Shown: piece by piece, positions 25,898 to 36,915 of the stretch
How the letters are laid out: each line of letters opens with the position of its first letter
Position numbering within the stretch: the first letter of the stretch is position 1
Assembly (NCBI RefSeq): GCF_000439375.1
Contig: NZ_ATMI01000002.1
Coordinates: 62,001 to 126,000, forward strand
DNA length: 64,000 bases
Source: Tatumella saanichensis
Lineage (GTDB): Bacteria > Pseudomonadota > Gammaproteobacteria > Enterobacterales > Enterobacteriaceae
Direction of reading: 5' to 3'
The notes under the pieces: generated by a model
Seen by the model: only the letters and a program-made list of their open reading frames with translations
Databases searched by the model: none
Told to the model about the DNA's origin: nothing
Program-made: the position numbers and the translations under genes

Positions 25898-28360
25898 ATG
25901 CGAGTGTTGAAATTTGGCGGAACCTCGGTCGCCAACGCAGACAGGTTTCTGCGCGTTGTCGATATACTGGAAAATAATGCGAAACAGGAGCAGGTTGCCA
26001 CGGTTCTTTCCGCGCCCGCAAAAATCACTAACCATCTGGTTGCACTGGTTGAGAAGACGATTTCCGGTCAGGATGCGTCCGCTAATCTCCTTGAGGCCCG
26101 TGAGATCTTTGATACCTTGCTACGTCAGTTGGCTGACGCACAGCCAGGCTTTGCTCACGCCGCGATGACCACATTTGTCGATGCCGAATTTACCCGCTTA
26201 CAGGAAGTGATGCTGGGCATTAATTTGCTGGGGCAGTGCCCGGACAGTGTCAATGCCGCGGTGATCTGCACCGGTGAAAAACTCTCAATTGCCATTATGC
26301 AGGCGCTGTTACAGGCCCGTGGCCATCAGGTGACGGTTATCGACCCAGTAGAGAAACTGCTGGCGATTGGCGGTTACTTGGAGTCTACCGTCGATATTAA
26401 TGAATCGACTCGCCGTATTGCCGCCAGCCAAATCCCCGCCGAACACTTTATCCTGATGGCTGGCTTTACCGCCGGTAACGAACGCGGTGAACTGGTGGTT
26501 CTCGGCCGTAACGGGTCCGACTATTCGGCTGCGGTGCTGGCCGCCTGTTTACGGGCTGATTGCTGTGAAATCTGGACCGACGTGGACGGGGTCTATACCT
26601 GCGACCCGCGCCAAGTGCCGGATGCCCGTCTGCTGAAATCTATGTCTTATCAGGAAGCGATGGAACTGTCCTACTTTGGCGCGAAAGTGTTACACCCACG
26701 CACCATTACCCCGATTGCCCGCTTCCAAATCCCTTGCCTGATTAAAAATACCGCCAACCCTTCAGCGCCCGGTACCCTAATTGCCGATGGCGCTGCGCTG
26801 GATACTACCCCAGTTAAAGGGATCACTAATCTGAACAATATGGCGATGTTCAATGTCTCTGGCCCTGGCATGAAGGGGATGGTGGGCATGGCTGCACGGG
26901 TGTTTGCCGTGATGTCACGGAAGGGCATTTCGGTGGTACTGATCACTCAGTCCTCGTCGGAATACAGTATCAGCTTTTGCGTACCGCAAAATGAGATGCG
27001 GGCGACCCGCCGCGCACTGGAAGATGAGTTCTATCTGGAACTGAAAGACGGCTTGTTAGAGCCGCTGGACGTTCAGGAAAAATTAGCGATTATCTCTGTG
27101 GTGGGTGACGGTATGCGCACCCAGCGTGGGATCTCTGCCAAATTCTTTGCAGCATTGGCCCGCGCCAATATCAATATTGTGGCGATTGCTCAAGGCTCTT
27201 CCGAACGTTCTATCTCGGTCGTGGTCGCCAACGAAGAGACCACCACCGGAGTACGTGTGGTCCATCAGATGCTGTTTGCCACCGATCAGGTGATCGAAGT
27301 GTTTGTGGTGGGTACCGGCGGTGTCGGTGGGGCATTACTGGAACAGTTACACCGCCAGCAGCAATGGCTAAAAAATAAGCATATTGATCTGCGGGTATGC
27401 GGCATCGCCAACTCTCGAGCCTTACTGACCAACGTCCACGGCATCGATATGAATACTTGGCAGGCGCAACTGTCGGAGGCTAAAGAGGTGTTCTCGCTGG
27501 AGCGCCTAAGCCGCCTTGCCAAAGAGTATCATCTGCTCAATCCAGTGATCGTCGACTGTACCTCCAGCCAGAGTCTGGCGGATCAGTATGCGGATTTCCT
27601 CAGTGAAGGGTTCCATATTGTAACGCCGAACAAAAAAGCCAACACCTCCTCTTGGGATTACTACCAGCAGATGCGTGCAGCAGCAGAAAAATCGCGGCGT
27701 AAGTTTCTGTATGACACCAACGTGGGAGCCGGTTTGCCGGTGATTGAAAACCTGCAAAACCTGCTGAATGCCGGTGATGAGCTGATCAAATTTAACGGCA
27801 TCCTGTCCGGATCGTTATCCTATATTTTCGGGATGCTGGATGAGGGAATGTCATTATCCGAAGCTACCGCCAAAGCCCGTGAGTTAGGCTTTACCGAGCC
27901 AGACCCGCGGGATGACTTATCGGGGATGGATGTGGCCCGTAAGCTGCTGATTTTGGCTCGTGAAGCCGGTTTCCCGCTCGAGCTGAGCGATATCGCCATT
28001 GAAGCAGTGCTGCCGAAAGCCCTGACCGATCTGCCAGATGCTGACAGCTTTATGGCGCGTTTGCCGGAACTGGATGCTGAGTTTGCAGAGCGTGTCGCCA
28101 AGGCCCGTGAAGAAGGCAAAGTGTTACGTTTTGTCGGTGCCATTGATGAGCAGGGGCAGTGCAGTGTGAAAATTTCGGCCGTGGACAGTAATGACCCGCT
28201 GTTTAAAGTGAAGAACGGTGAGAATGCATTAGCCTTCTATAGCCGTTACTATCAGCCAATTCCGTTGGTACTGCGTGGTTACGGTGCTGGCAATGACGTG
28301 ACCGCAGCCGGGGTATTTGCGGATTTATTGAGAACTCTGTCGTGGAAGCTGGGAGTCTGA
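25898..28360 (+). CDS. thrA: Bifunctional aspartokinase I / homoserine dehydrogenase I
   Basis: Catalyses the first and third steps from aspartate to threonine and is inhibited by threonine. The 820 residues equal the E. coli length. Order: aspartokinase (1-250; KFGGTSVAN at the N-terminus), two ACT regulatory domains (about 310-460; [15 protein letters not shown] and [19 protein letters not shown]), then homoserine dehydrogenase (about 465-820; [16 protein letters not shown] for NADP and [14 protein letters not shown]). thrB starts two bases after the stop. Confidence 0.99.
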   Translation: MRVLKFGGTSVANADRFLRVVDILENNAKQEQVATVLSAPAKITNHLVALVEKTISGQDASANLLEAREIFDTLLRQLADAQPGFAHAAMTTFVDAEFTRLQEVMLGINLLGQCPDSVNAAVICTGEKLSIAIMQALLQARGHQVTVIDPVEKLLAIGGYLESTVDINESTRRIAASQIPAEHFILMAGFTAGNERGELVVLGRNGSDYSAAVLAACLRADCCEIWTDVDGVYTCDPRQVPDARLLKSMSYQEAMELSYFGAKVLHPRTITPIARFQIPCLIKNTANPSAPGTLIADGAALDTTPVKGITNLNNMAMFNVSGPGMKGMVGMAARVFAVMSRKGISVVLITQSSSEYSISFCVPQNEMRATRRALEDEFYLELKDGLLEPLDVQEKLAIISVVGDGMRTQRGISAKFFAALARANINIVAIAQGSSERSISVVVANEETTTGVRVVHQMLFATDQVIEVFVVGTGGVGGALLEQLHRQQQWLKNKHIDLRVCGIANSRALLTNVHGIDMNTWQAQLSEAKEVFSLERLSRLAKEYHLLNPVIVDCTSSQSLADQYADFLSEGFHIVTPNKKANTSSWDYYQQMRAAAEKSRRKFLYDTNVGAGLPVIENLQNLLNAGDELIKFNGILSGSLSYIFGMLDEGMSLSEATAKARELGFTEPDPRDDLSGMDVARKLLILAREAGFPLELSDIAIEAVLPKALTDLPDADSFMARLPELDAEFAERVAKAREEGKVLRFVGAIDEQGQCSVKISAVDSNDPLFKVKNGENALAFYSRYYQPIPLVLRGYGAGNDVTAAGVFADLLRTLSWKLGV

Positions 28361-28362
28361 TC

Positions 28363-29292
28363 ATGGTAAAAATTTATGCACCGGCCTCTATCGGCAATGT
28401 CAGTGTCGGTTTTGATGTCCTTGGCGCTGCTGTATCACCTGTCGACGGCACACTGCTTGGCGACTGCGTCACCGTAGAAGCGGCCGACAGTTTCAGCTTG
28501 GAAAACCGCGGTCATTTCGTCAGCAAACTGCCGGCAGAGCCGAAACAGAATATTGTTTATCAGTGCTGGGAACGTTTTTGCCAAGAGATTGGCCATGAAG
28601 TGCCGGTCAAAATGGTCTTGGAAAAAAATATGCCTATCGGTTCCGGCCTCGGCTCCAGTGCCTGCTCGGTGGTTGCTGGGCTGATGGCAATGAATGAATT
28701 CTGTGATAACCCGCTGGATGATGACCGACTGCTGGCCCTGATGGGTGAGTTAGAAGGGCGGGTCTCCGGCAGTGTCCATTTTGATAACGTTGCTCCGTGT
28801 TTTCTCGGCGGCTTACAACTGATGTTGGAATCAGAGGGGATCACCTGTCAGCCAGTCCCTTGTTTTGATGAGTGGTACTGGGTGATGGCCTATCCAGGTA
28901 TCAAAGTCTCCACCGCCGAGGCACGGGCGATTTTACCGGCCAGCTACAGCAAAGCAGACTGTATCACCCACGGACGTATGCTGTCCGGCTTTATCCATGC
29001 CTGCCACACTCGTCAGCCAAAGCTGGCGGCCAGTCTGATGAAAGATGTGATGGCAGAACCTTATCGCACCGGACTGCTACCCGGCTTCGCCGAAGCCCGT
29101 CAGGCAGTGCGTGAGCTGGGGGCGTTAGCCTGTGGTATCTCCGGCTCCGGCCCGACGTTGTTTGCGGTCTGCGATCGCCGTGAAGTGGCAGAGCAGGCCA
29201 GCGACTGGCTGAAACAGCACTATCTGCAGAATGATGAAGGCTTTGTACATATTTGCCGTCTTGATACAACCGGCGCACGTAAACTGGGATAA
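28363..29292 (+). CDS. thrB: Homoserine kinase
   Basis: Phosphorylates homoserine to O-phosphohomoserine, the substrate of ThrC. The 309-residue GHMP kinase has the ATP loop [16 protein letters not shown] (about residue 90) and the C-terminal [14 protein letters not shown]. The start at 28363 matches E. coli MVKVYAPAS; GGGAG inside the end of thrA serves as its ribosome-binding site. An upstream in-frame ATG at 28342 lies in thrA and is not favoured. Confidence 0.98.
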   Translation: MVKIYAPASIGNVSVGFDVLGAAVSPVDGTLLGDCVTVEAADSFSLENRGHFVSKLPAEPKQNIVYQCWERFCQEIGHEVPVKMVLEKNMPIGSGLGSSACSVVAGLMAMNEFCDNPLDDDRLLALMGELEGRVSGSVHFDNVAPCFLGGLQLMLESEGITCQPVPCFDEWYWVMAYPGIKVSTAEARAILPASYSKADCITHGRMLSGFIHACHTRQPKLAASLMKDVMAEPYRTGLLPGFAEARQAVRELGALACGISGSGPTLFAVCDRREVAEQASDWLKQHYLQNDEGFVHICRLDTTGARKLG

Positions 29293-29295
29293 GCA

Positions 29296-30591
29296 ATGAA
29301 ATTATATAATCTGAAAGATCACAACGAGCAGGTCAGCTTCACTCAGGCGGTAAAACAGGGCCTTGGCTCACAGCAGGGGCTGTTTTTTCCTCACGAATTA
29401 CCGGCCTTTGAACTGACGGAAATCGATCAGTTGCTGGAGATGGATTTTGTCAGCCGCAGCAGCAAGATCCTGTCGGCGTTTATCGGTGATGAGATCCCAG
29501 AACAGGAACTGGCTGCGCGCGTGAAGGCTGCCTTTGCGTTTCCTGCGCCGGTAAAAACCGTTTCTGAGGATATGGCCTGTCTCGAACTGTTCCATGGCCC
29601 GACCTTGGCGTTTAAAGATTTCGGCGGCCGTTTTATGGCACAGATGCTGGCGCTGAGTAGCGATAAAGATGAAAAAATCACTATCCTGACCGCCACCTCC
29701 GGCGATACCGGTGCAGCGGTTGCCCATGCGTTTTATGGTATGGAAAATATCCGTGTAGTGATCCTGTATCCACAGGGCAAAATCAGCCCGTTACAGGAGA
29801 AACTGTTCTGTACTCTGGGCGGTAATATCCAAACCATCGCTGTCGACGGCGATTTTGATGACTGCCAAGCGCTGGTGAAGAAAGCGTTTGATGATAAAGA
29901 TCTGAAGCAAGCGATCGGCCTCAACTCAGCGAACTCCATCAATATCAGCCGTCTGCTGGCGCAGATTTGCTACTACTTTGAAGCCGTTGCACAGCTGCCG
30001 CAGGAAAAACGTAACCAGCTGGTGATTTCGGTACCGAGCGGTAACTTTGGGGACCTGACGGCCGGTCTGCTGGCAAAAAGCCTTGGCCTACCAGTGAAGC
30101 GTTTTATCGCTGCCACTAACGCCAATGACACGGTGCCTCGCTTCCTGACCAGCGGTGAGTGGGCGCCAAATAAAACCGTGGCAACCCTGTCTAATGCCAT
30201 GGACGTCAGCCAGCCGAATAACTGGCCGCGTGTCGAAGAGCTGTTCCGCCGTAAAACCTGGCAACTGAGTGAGCTGGGCCACGGCACACTAAATGATGAG
30301 CAGACCCGTGAAGCGGTCCGTGAACTGGCGAAAGAAGGGTATATCTCTGAGCCACATGCCGCGATCGCTTGGCGGGTGCTACGTGATCAGTTGCAGGACG
30401 GTGAATACGGTCTGTTCCTCGGCACTGCCCATCCGGCCAAGTTTAAAGAGAGCGTGGAAGCGATCCTCGGTCAGTCTCTGGCGTTGCCGCCGGAGCTGGC
30501 AGAACGTGCTGAGCTGCCATTACTGTCTGATCATTTGCCTGCAGATTTTGCCGTATTACGTGATTACTTGATCAACAATAAACCGCAATAA
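29296..30591 (+). CDS. thrC: Threonine synthase
   Basis: A pyridoxal-phosphate enzyme that converts O-phosphohomoserine to threonine and ends the pathway. The 431-residue protein (E. coli 428) carries the PLP lysine in TLAFKDFGGRFMAQ (about residue 107), TATSGDTGAAVAHAF and the phosphate-binding VPSGNFGDLTAG. It starts three bases after thrB and is followed by a strong terminator that closes the operon. Confidence 0.99.
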   Translation: MKLYNLKDHNEQVSFTQAVKQGLGSQQGLFFPHELPAFELTEIDQLLEMDFVSRSSKILSAFIGDEIPEQELAARVKAAFAFPAPVKTVSEDMACLELFHGPTLAFKDFGGRFMAQMLALSSDKDEKITILTATSGDTGAAVAHAFYGMENIRVVILYPQGKISPLQEKLFCTLGGNIQTIAVDGDFDDCQALVKKAFDDKDLKQAIGLNSANSINISRLLAQICYYFEAVAQLPQEKRNQLVISVPSGNFGDLTAGLLAKSLGLPVKRFIAATNANDTVPRFLTSGEWAPNKTVATLSNAMDVSQPNNWPRVEELFRRKTWQLSELGHGTLNDEQTREAVRELAKEGYISEPHAAIAWRVLRDQLQDGEYGLFLGTAHPAKFKESVEAILGQSLALPPELAERAELPLLSDHLPADFAVLRDYLINNKPQ

Positions 30592-30593
30592 GC

Positions 30594-30623
30594 AAAAAAG
30601 GCGGACCCACGGGTCCGCCTTTT
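30594..30623. terminator. Terminator after thrC and yaaA
   Basis: GGCGGACC pairs with GGTCCGCC across a CACG loop (30600-30619). T-runs flank it on both strands (AAAAAA at 30594-30599, TTTT at 30620-30623). It serves the convergent thrC and yaaA. Confidence 0.92.
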
Positions 30624-30639
30624 GGGTGTTACGCCAAGA

Positions 30640-31413
30640 TTATTGTTCGTGGCGTTTAAACACCAGTTCATCTCCTTGGCTGGCGGCTTCATCAAAGAAG
30701 TAGCCATCCACGTCAAAGGCTTTCAGTTGTTCTGCGTCGGTCAGACGGTGCTGAATAATATAGCGACTCATCAGACCACGGGCTTTTTTGGCATAAAAGC
30801 TGATCACTTTGAACTTCCCGTTTTTCTCATCAAGGAAAACCGGCTTGATGATCCGCCCCTGTAACTGCTTAGGTTTGACCGCTTTAAAGTATTCATCGGA
30901 CGCCAAGTTCACCAGAATATCGTCACCTTGGGCTTTCAGGGCATCGTTCAGCCTCTCTGTTAGACGGTCTCCCCAGAAGCTGTAAAGATCCTTGCCCTGC
31001 GGGTTGGCCAGTTTGATGCCCATTTCTAAGCGGTAAGGCTGCATTAAATCCAGCGGACGTAGAATACCGTACAGGCCGGACAACATCCGCAGATGCTGCT
31101 GGGCAAAGGTAAAATCTTCGTCATTCAGACTCGCGGCATCTAGACCGGTGTAGACATCCCCTTTAAACGCCAAAATCGCCTGACGGGCATTGTCAGGACT
31201 AAACGGCGGTTGCCAGTCATTAAAGCGTTCTGCATTGAGGTGGGCCAGCTTATCACTGATACTCATCAACGAGGCAATCTGTGCTGGGCTCAGTTGGCGG
31301 GCAATGTCGATCAGTTGCTGTGACGCCTCCAGCAGCTGGGGTTGAGTGTACTTGTCTGTTGCCAGCGGGCTTTCATAATCCAAGGTTTTCGCTGGGGAGA
31401 TTACCAATAACAT
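30640..31413 (-). CDS. yaaA: Peroxide stress protein YaaA (UPF0246)
   Basis: In E. coli YaaA limits free intracellular iron during hydrogen peroxide stress and is induced by OxyR. The 257-residue protein starts [21 protein letters not shown] precedes this ATG at 31413, so the longer frame back to 31485 is rejected. Conserved stretches are [32 protein letters not shown] and [11 protein letters not shown]. It lies between thrC and talB as in E. coli, where yaaJ also intervenes. Confidence 0.95.
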   Translation of the reverse strand: MLLVISPAKTLDYESPLATDKYTQPQLLEASQQLIDIARQLSPAQIASLMSISDKLAHLNAERFNDWQPPFSPDNARQAILAFKGDVYTGLDAASLNDEDFTFAQQHLRMLSGLYGILRPLDLMQPYRLEMGIKLANPQGKDLYSFWGDRLTERLNDALKAQGDDILVNLASDEYFKAVKPKQLQGRIIKPVFLDEKNGKFKVISFYAKKARGLMSRYIIQHRLTDAEQLKAFDVDGYFFDEAASQGDELVFKRHEQ

Positions 31414-31475
31414 TTTTCGTTCCTCATGATTCAGACCCGCAGGTAATCGTCGCAGTTTAACAAAAAAGCTGCACG

Positions 31476-31487
31476 GATTGATCAATC
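31476..31487. promoter_or_regulatory. Perfect 12-bp palindrome upstream of yaaA
   Basis: GATTGATCAATC lies 62 bases before the yaaA start codon. Read on the minus strand it supplies TTGATC, a possible -35, so a protein bound here would control yaaA. I do not recognise the regulator, and the sequence does not resemble the OxyR consensus. Confidence 0.35.
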
Positions 31488-31651
31488 GTTATGGTCGTTA
31501 ACTTCTATGATGAAGGGGATACCGCTTGCAGACTGCGATCGCTGGCACGATTTAGCCGCTGATTCTCCCAGGCGGTCTTGCACCTCAAGAAGTGCGTGAT
31601 ATTATCCGGAGAGGCTTTTTACACTGACGTACAACAGAAGAGAAGCAAAAC

Positions 31652-32605
31652 ATGACGGACAAACTTACCTCACTGCGCAAGATCACCACAGTCGTTGCTG
31701 ATACCGGTGATATTGCTGCAATGAAACTCTATCAGCCACAGGATGCCACCACCAACCCTTCACTGATCCTGAACGCTGCTCAAATCCCTGAATACCGCAA
31801 ACTGATCGATGAAGCCATCGATTGGGCACGCCAGCAGAGTAATGACAAAGACGAGCAGATTGCCCATGCCTCTGACAAGCTGGCAGTGAACATCGGCCTA
31901 GAAATCCTGAAACTGATCCCTGGCCGTATTTCTACTGAAGTTGATGCACGTCTTTCTTACGATACCGAAGCGAGCATTGCCAAGGCGCACAGCCTGATCA
32001 AACTGTATAACGATGCAGGCATCAGCAATGACCGTATCCTGATCAAACTGGCCTCTACCTGGCAGGGGATCCGTGCGGCAGAACAGCTGGAAAAAGAAGG
32101 TATCAACTGTAACCTGACCCTGCTGTTCTCCTTCGCCCAGGCCCGTGCCTGTGCCGAAGCGGGCGTATTCCTGATCTCTCCGTTTGTTGGCCGTATTCTC
32201 GACTGGTACAAAGCTAACACCGATAAGAAAGAATACGCACCGCAGGAAGATCCAGGTGTTGTATCAGTGACCGAGATCTACGACTACTACAAAAAGCACG
32301 GTTATGAGACAGTGGTGATGGGTGCAAGTTTCCGTAACACTGGTGAAATCATCGAACTGGCTGGCTGTGACCGTCTGACTATCTCTCCAGCACTGCTGAA
32401 AGAGCTGTCTGAAACCGAAGGCGACGTTGAGCGTAAACTGAGCTACAGCGGTGAAACGGCTGCCCGTCCGGAGAAGATGAGCGAAGCGGAATTCCTGTGG
32501 GAACACAACCAGGATCCAATGGCTATCGATAAACTGGCTCAAGGTATCCGTAACTTTGCCCTCGACCAGGGTAAACTGGAAAAAATGATTGCAGACCTGC
32601 TGTAA
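31652..32605 (+). CDS. talB: Transaldolase B
   Basis: Moves a dihydroxyacetone unit between sugar phosphates in the non-oxidative pentose phosphate pathway. The 317 residues equal the E. coli length. The Schiff-base lysine lies in [12 protein letters not shown] (about residue 132), with [10 protein letters not shown] (about 27) and [13 protein letters not shown] (about 233). Codon use is strongly biased to abundant tRNAs, fitting high expression. Confidence 0.98.
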   Translation: MTDKLTSLRKITTVVADTGDIAAMKLYQPQDATTNPSLILNAAQIPEYRKLIDEAIDWARQQSNDKDEQIAHASDKLAVNIGLEILKLIPGRISTEVDARLSYDTEASIAKAHSLIKLYNDAGISNDRILIKLASTWQGIRAAEQLEKEGINCNLTLLFSFAQARACAEAGVFLISPFVGRILDWYKANTDKKEYAPQEDPGVVSVTEIYDYYKKHGYETVVMGASFRNTGEIIELAGCDRLTISPALLKELSETEGDVERKLSYSGETAARPEKMSEAEFLWEHNQDPMAIDKLAQGIRNFALDQGKLEKMIADLL

Positions 32606-32612
32606 TCATCCC

Positions 32613-32639
32613 TTCCGCAGCGCGCTCCGTGCTGCGGAA
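32613..32639 (+). terminator. Hairpin after talB
   Basis: TTCCGCAGC pairs perfectly with GCTGCGGAA across a 9-base loop, beginning 8 bases after the talB stop. Only a weak T-rich tract follows, so some read-through into mog is possible. Confidence 0.65.
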
Positions 32640-32693
32640 TCGTTTCTCCCTGTCCCTGTCGTGCGAAACGACCTCCTGTGAAGTGAACCCATT

Positions 32694-33281
32694 ATGAATA
32701 CTCTACGAATCGGCTTAGTGTCGGTGTCTGACCGTGCCTCCCAAGGTGTCTATCAGGATAAAGGCATTCCCGCCCTGACCGAATGGCTGAACCAAGCGCT
32801 AAGCACGCCCTTTGACATTGAAAGCCGGGTGATCCCGGATGAGCAGCCACTGATTGAACAGACTCTGTGTGAACTGGTAGATGAGCGCCACTGCCACTTG
32901 GTACTGACCACCGGGGGCACTGGCCCCGCACTGCGTGATGTCACGCCGGATGCGACCCTGGCGGTGGCTGACCGTGAAATGCCGGGCTTCGGCGAACAGA
33001 TGCGGCAGATCAGTTTACAGTTTGTCCCCACGGCCATTCTCTCCCGTCAAACGGCGGTGATCCGTAAGCAATCGCTGATCATGAACCTGCCGGGGCAGCC
33101 TAAATCGATAAAAGAGACTCTTGAAGGTCTGAAAGACGAAAACGGTAAGGTAAAAGTGGCCGGTATTTTTGCAAGTGTAGCGTATTGTTTACAGTTGCTG
33201 GAGGGACCGTATGTCGAGACCCACCCTGAAGTGGTAGCATCTTTCCGCCCTAAAAGTGCACGCCGTGAGATAATCGACTGA
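32694..33281 (+). CDS. mog: Molybdopterin adenylyltransferase
   Basis: Adenylylates molybdopterin in preparation for molybdenum insertion. The 195-residue protein equals E. coli MogA, with the MoaB/Mog-fold motif LTTGGTGPALRDVTPDAT (about residue 70), the REMPGFGEQMR segment and NLPGQPKSIKETLEGL. It follows talB as in E. coli. Confidence 0.98.
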   Translation: MNTLRIGLVSVSDRASQGVYQDKGIPALTEWLNQALSTPFDIESRVIPDEQPLIEQTLCELVDERHCHLVLTTGGTGPALRDVTPDATLAVADREMPGFGEQMRQISLQFVPTAILSRQTAVIRKQSLIMNLPGQPKSIKETLEGLKDENGKVKVAGIFASVAYCLQLLEGPYVETHPEVVASFRPKSARREIID

Positions 33282-33396
33282 ATTTCGGTTTTTTGACTGC
33301 TGTCTCTCTTCGGGTCTGGTGTGCCGGTAAAATTACGATATAGTAAGGAAATATTTACAACTGTATTTTCACCGGACGCTGACCCGATAACTGAAC

Positions 33397-34686
33397 ATGG
33401 ATACTCATCCCGCACACCGCCTCAGCGGTCAGGACTATAAAACTCTGCTATTGGCCGCCCTTGGCGGAGCCTTAGAGTTTTACGACTTCATTATTTTTGT
33501 CTTCTTTGCCGCTATTATCGGCGAGCTATTTTTCCCGCCGCACATTCCAGAATGGTTACGACAGGTGCAGACCTTCGGCATTTTTGCCGCCGGCTATCTG
33601 GCGCGACCGCTGGGAGGCATTGTGATGGCTCATTTCGGCGATATCCTTGGGCGCAAAAAAATGTTTAGCCTGAGTATTTTGCTGATGGCGGTGCCGACCC
33701 TGGCAATGGGGCTGTTACCCTCCTATCAAAGTATCGGGCTGGCGGCCCCTTTATTGATGTTACTGATGCGTCTGCTACAGGGAGCGGCTATTGGTGGTGA
33801 GGTGCCGGGAGCGTGGGTATTTGTTGCAGAGCATGTCCCAGAGAAACGGACCGGCATTGCTTGCGGTACCCTGACTGCCGGTCTGACGGTGGGTATTTTA
33901 CTGGGTTCGCTGGTGGCCGGGCAGATTAATCGTCATCTGAGCCTGGAGCAGGTAGTCTCCTACGGTTGGCGCGTCGCTTTCCTGCTTGGCGGCGTCTTTG
34001 GCTTTATCGCGCTGTATTTGCGCCGCTGGTTACAAGAGACCCCAGTGTTTAAACAGATGCAGCAACAGAAAGCGTTGGCGGACGCATTACCGTTGCAAGC
34101 GGTGGTACGTCATCATCGTAAAAGCTTGCTGATGTCGGTGTTGTTGACTTGGCTGCTGTCTGGGGCACTGGTGGTGCTGATCCTGATGGCCCCGGCACTG
34201 ATCCAGAAGCTGTACCATATTCCGGCAGCGGATAGCCTGCAAGCGAACAGCGTTGCGACCCTGATGTTACTGATTGGCTGTCTACTGGCCGGTGTATTGG
34301 CGGACCGTTTTGGCGCTGGGTTATGCCTGATGGTTGGGACAGTATTGCTGGCGGTGACCACTTGGCTGTTTTTCGATACCTTGGCTTATCGTCCCCAGTA
34401 TCTCACGGAGGTCTATGGCCTGCTCGGACTGGCGGTCGGTACCGTCGGCATTGTACCTTTTGTCATGGTACGCGCCTTTCCGCCGGCAATACGTTTCAGT
34501 GGTATTTCTCTCTCCTATAACCTCTCTTATGCGTTATTCGGCGGCCTGACACCAATACTGGTGACCCTAGCGATGCGGGTTACGCCGTTAGCACCTTGCT
34601 GGTATATGGCCGGGCTCTGTTTGATGGGCGCGATAATTGGCGGTTATCTATGGTGTCGGCGGGGGGATATCCGGCAAACTGCCTGA
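33397..34686 (+). CDS. MFS transporter, metabolite:proton symporter (MHS) type
   Basis: The 429-residue protein has twelve predicted membrane segments and MHS-family marks: GGALEFYDFIIFVFFA in the first segment, AGYLARPLGGIVMAHFGDILGRKKMF (the segment 2-3 loop) and RLLQGAAIGGEVPGAWVFVAEH. ProP and KgtP relatives import osmolytes or dicarboxylates; the substrate here is unknown. It occupies the mog-dnaK interval where E. coli carries satP, yaaW, mbiA and yaaI. It ends with its own terminator. Confidence 0.9.
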   Translation: MDTHPAHRLSGQDYKTLLLAALGGALEFYDFIIFVFFAAIIGELFFPPHIPEWLRQVQTFGIFAAGYLARPLGGIVMAHFGDILGRKKMFSLSILLMAVPTLAMGLLPSYQSIGLAAPLLMLLMRLLQGAAIGGEVPGAWVFVAEHVPEKRTGIACGTLTAGLTVGILLGSLVAGQINRHLSLEQVVSYGWRVAFLLGGVFGFIALYLRRWLQETPVFKQMQQQKALADALPLQAVVRHHRKSLLMSVLLTWLLSGALVVLILMAPALIQKLYHIPAADSLQANSVATLMLLIGCLLAGVLADRFGAGLCLMVGTVLLAVTTWLFFDTLAYRPQYLTEVYGLLGLAVGTVGIVPFVMVRAFPPAIRFSGISLSYNLSYALFGGLTPILVTLAMRVTPLAPCWYMAGLCLMGAIIGGYLWCRRGDIRQTA

Positions 34687-34708
34687 CCGTTACTGGTTAA
34701 CAGATGAA

Positions 34709-34735
34709 AAGCAGCGTTTAACGCTGCTTTTTTTT
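34709..34735 (+). terminator. Terminator after the MHS transporter
   Basis: AGCAGCGT pairs with ACGCTGCT around a TTA loop, followed by a run of T. It separates the transporter from the dnaK promoter region. Confidence 0.92.
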
Positions 34736-34752
34736 GATTTTTTTTATCACTG

Positions 34753-34782
34753 CCCTTGATGCCAGACCAAGCGTCCCCATCT
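34753..34782 (+). promoter_or_regulatory. Sigma-32 heat-shock promoter of dnaKJ
   Basis: The -35 CCCTTGATG (34753-34761) and -10 CCCCATCT (34775-34782) match the sigma-32 pattern, and they follow the E. coli dnaK P1 sequence closely (CCCTTGATG...CCCCATTT). A weaker second candidate is CTTGAAAA (34830-34837) with CCACACAT (34850-34857). Confidence 0.85.
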
Positions 34783-34906
34783 AGTTGTCATGCAGAAAGA
34801 TGAGCCTGAAAAAAAAGTTGGAACTGCCGCTTGAAAACAACGTTGGCGACCACACATAAGGTTCATATCCGAACAAAATCAGAATTTACGTGGGAGATGT
34901 GTAGAG

Positions 34907-36817
34907 ATGGGTAAAATTATTGGTATTGACCTGGGTACAACTAACTCATGTGTCGCAATCATGGATGGTGGTAAAGCACGCGTACTGGAAAACGCTGAGG
35001 GTGATCGCACCACTCCTTCAATCATCGCTTACACGCAGGATGGCGAGACTCTGGTAGGTCAGCCTGCTAAACGTCAGGCCGTGACTAACCCGCAGAACAC
35101 TCTGTTTGCTATCAAACGTCTGATCGGTCGTCGTTTCCAGGACGAAGAAGTTCAGCGTGACCTGAAAATCATGCCTTACCAGATTATCGGTTCCGACAAC
35201 GGTGATGCTTGGTTAGACGTAAAAGGCCAGAAACTGGCACCGCCGCAGGTCTCTGCGGAAGTCTTGAAAAAAATGAAGAAAACCGCCGAAGATTACCTGG
35301 GTGAGCCAGTAACTGAAGCTGTTATCACCGTACCTGCTTACTTTAACGATGCGCAGCGTCAGGCAACGAAAGATGCCGGCCGTATCGCAGGTCTGGAAGT
35401 AAAACGTATCATCAACGAACCTACCGCTGCGGCACTGGCCTACGGTATGGACAAAGCACAGGGTAACCGTACTATCGCGGTTTACGACCTGGGTGGTGGT
35501 ACCTTCGATATCTCAATCATCGAAATCGATGAAGTTGACGGCGAAAAAACCTTTGAAGTTCTGGCAACCAACGGTGATACCCACCTGGGTGGTGAAGACT
35601 TTGACAGCCGTCTGATCAACTACCTGGTTGATGAGTTCAAGAAAGAGCAGGGTATTGACCTGCGCAACGATCCGCTGGCGATGCAACGTCTGAAAGAAGC
35701 GGCAGAGAAAGCGAAAATCGAACTTTCTTCTGCACAGCAGACTGACGTTAACCTGCCATACGTCACTGCGGATGCAACAGGTCCTAAACACCTGAACATC
35801 AAAGTGACCCGTGCGAAACTGGAATCTCTGGTCGAAGACCTGGTGACCCGTTCAATCGAGCCGCTGAAAGTGGCGTTGACCGATGCAGGTCTGTCTGTTT
35901 CTGACATCAACGACGTTATCCTGGTCGGTGGTCAGACGCGTATGCCTATGGTTCAGACCAAGGTAAAAGAGTTCTTCGGTAAAGATCCACGTAAAGACGT
36001 GAACCCAGACGAAGCGGTGGCTATCGGTGCTGCGGTTCAGGGTGGTGTACTGGCCGGTGATGTGAAAGACGTTCTGCTGCTGGACGTTACCCCGCTGTCG
36101 CTGGGTATCGAAACCATGGGTGGTGTAATGACCAGCCTGATCAGCAAGAACACCACTATCCCGACTAAGCACAGCCAGGTGTTCTCGACCGCTGAAGACA
36201 ACCAGTCTGCGGTAACTATCCACGTGCTGCAGGGTGAGCGTAAACGCTCTTCTGACAACAAGTCACTGGGTCAGTTTAACCTGGACGGTATCCAAGCAGC
36301 ACCACGCGGTATGCCACAGATCGAAGTGACTTTTGACATCGATGCTGACGGTATCCTGCACGTGTCTGCAAAAGACAAAAACAGCGGTAAAGAGCAGAAG
36401 ATCACCATCAAGGCCTCTTCCGGTCTGAACGATGATGAAATCGAAAAAATGGTCCGCGATGCGGAACTGAACGCAGAATCTGACCGTAAGTTCGAAGAGC
36501 TGGTTCAGTCTCGTAACCAAGGTGATCAGCTGGTCCACAGCACCCGTAAGCAGTTAGAAGACGCCGGTGACAAGTTATCTGCAGAAGATAAAGCACCGAT
36601 CGAAGCTGCCCTGACTGAGCTGGAAACAGCCCTGAAAGGTGAAGATAAAGCGGCTATTGACGCGAAAGTCCAGGCGCTGGCGGAAGTTTCCGGCAAGCTG
36701 ATGGAGTTCGCACAGCAGCAGCAGGCTGCTGGCCAGGCTGGCGGTGCTGACGCTTCTGCTCAGAAAGATGACGATGTTGTCGATGCTGAGTTCGAAGAAG
36801 TTAAAGACAAAAAATAA
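34907..36817 (+). CDS. dnaK: Chaperone protein DnaK (Hsp70)
   Basis: The ATP-driven Hsp70 chaperone of the cytoplasm, working with DnaJ and GrpE. The 636-residue protein has the ATPase domain (1-385; [40 protein letters not shown]), the linker [15 protein letters not shown], the substrate domain and a helical lid. It ends in the conserved EEVKDKK tail that helps client refolding. Codon bias is very strong. dnaJ follows after 98 bases. Confidence 0.99.
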   Translation: MGKIIGIDLGTTNSCVAIMDGGKARVLENAEGDRTTPSIIAYTQDGETLVGQPAKRQAVTNPQNTLFAIKRLIGRRFQDEEVQRDLKIMPYQIIGSDNGDAWLDVKGQKLAPPQVSAEVLKKMKKTAEDYLGEPVTEAVITVPAYFNDAQRQATKDAGRIAGLEVKRIINEPTAAALAYGMDKAQGNRTIAVYDLGGGTFDISIIEIDEVDGEKTFEVLATNGDTHLGGEDFDSRLINYLVDEFKKEQGIDLRNDPLAMQRLKEAAEKAKIELSSAQQTDVNLPYVTADATGPKHLNIKVTRAKLESLVEDLVTRSIEPLKVALTDAGLSVSDINDVILVGGQTRMPMVQTKVKEFFGKDPRKDVNPDEAVAIGAAVQGGVLAGDVKDVLLLDVTPLSLGIETMGGVMTSLISKNTTIPTKHSQVFSTAEDNQSAVTIHVLQGERKRSSDNKSLGQFNLDGIQAAPRGMPQIEVTFDIDADGILHVSAKDKNSGKEQKITIKASSGLNDDEIEKMVRDAELNAESDRKFEELVQSRNQGDQLVHSTRKQLEDAGDKLSAEDKAPIEAALTELETALKGEDKAAIDAKVQALAEVSGKLMEFAQQQQAAGQAGGADASAQKDDDVVDAEFEEVKDKK

Positions 36818-36833
36818 TTGCCCATGACGGGCC

Positions 36834-36890
36834 CGGCGGTGAATAACCGCCGCTAACCAGCACGGGCGTCGGAGAATATCCACGCCCGTG
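36834..36890 (+). other. Two hairpins in the dnaK-dnaJ spacer
   Basis: CGGCGGT/ACCGCCG (36834-36852) and CACGGGCGT/ACGCCCGTG (36861-36890) are perfect stems without a T-run. They probably adjust the ratio of dnaK to dnaJ mRNA by stability or partial termination. Confidence 0.65.
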
Positions 36891-36915
36891 TGCTCATGTT
36901 AAGGGCAGTGAAACA

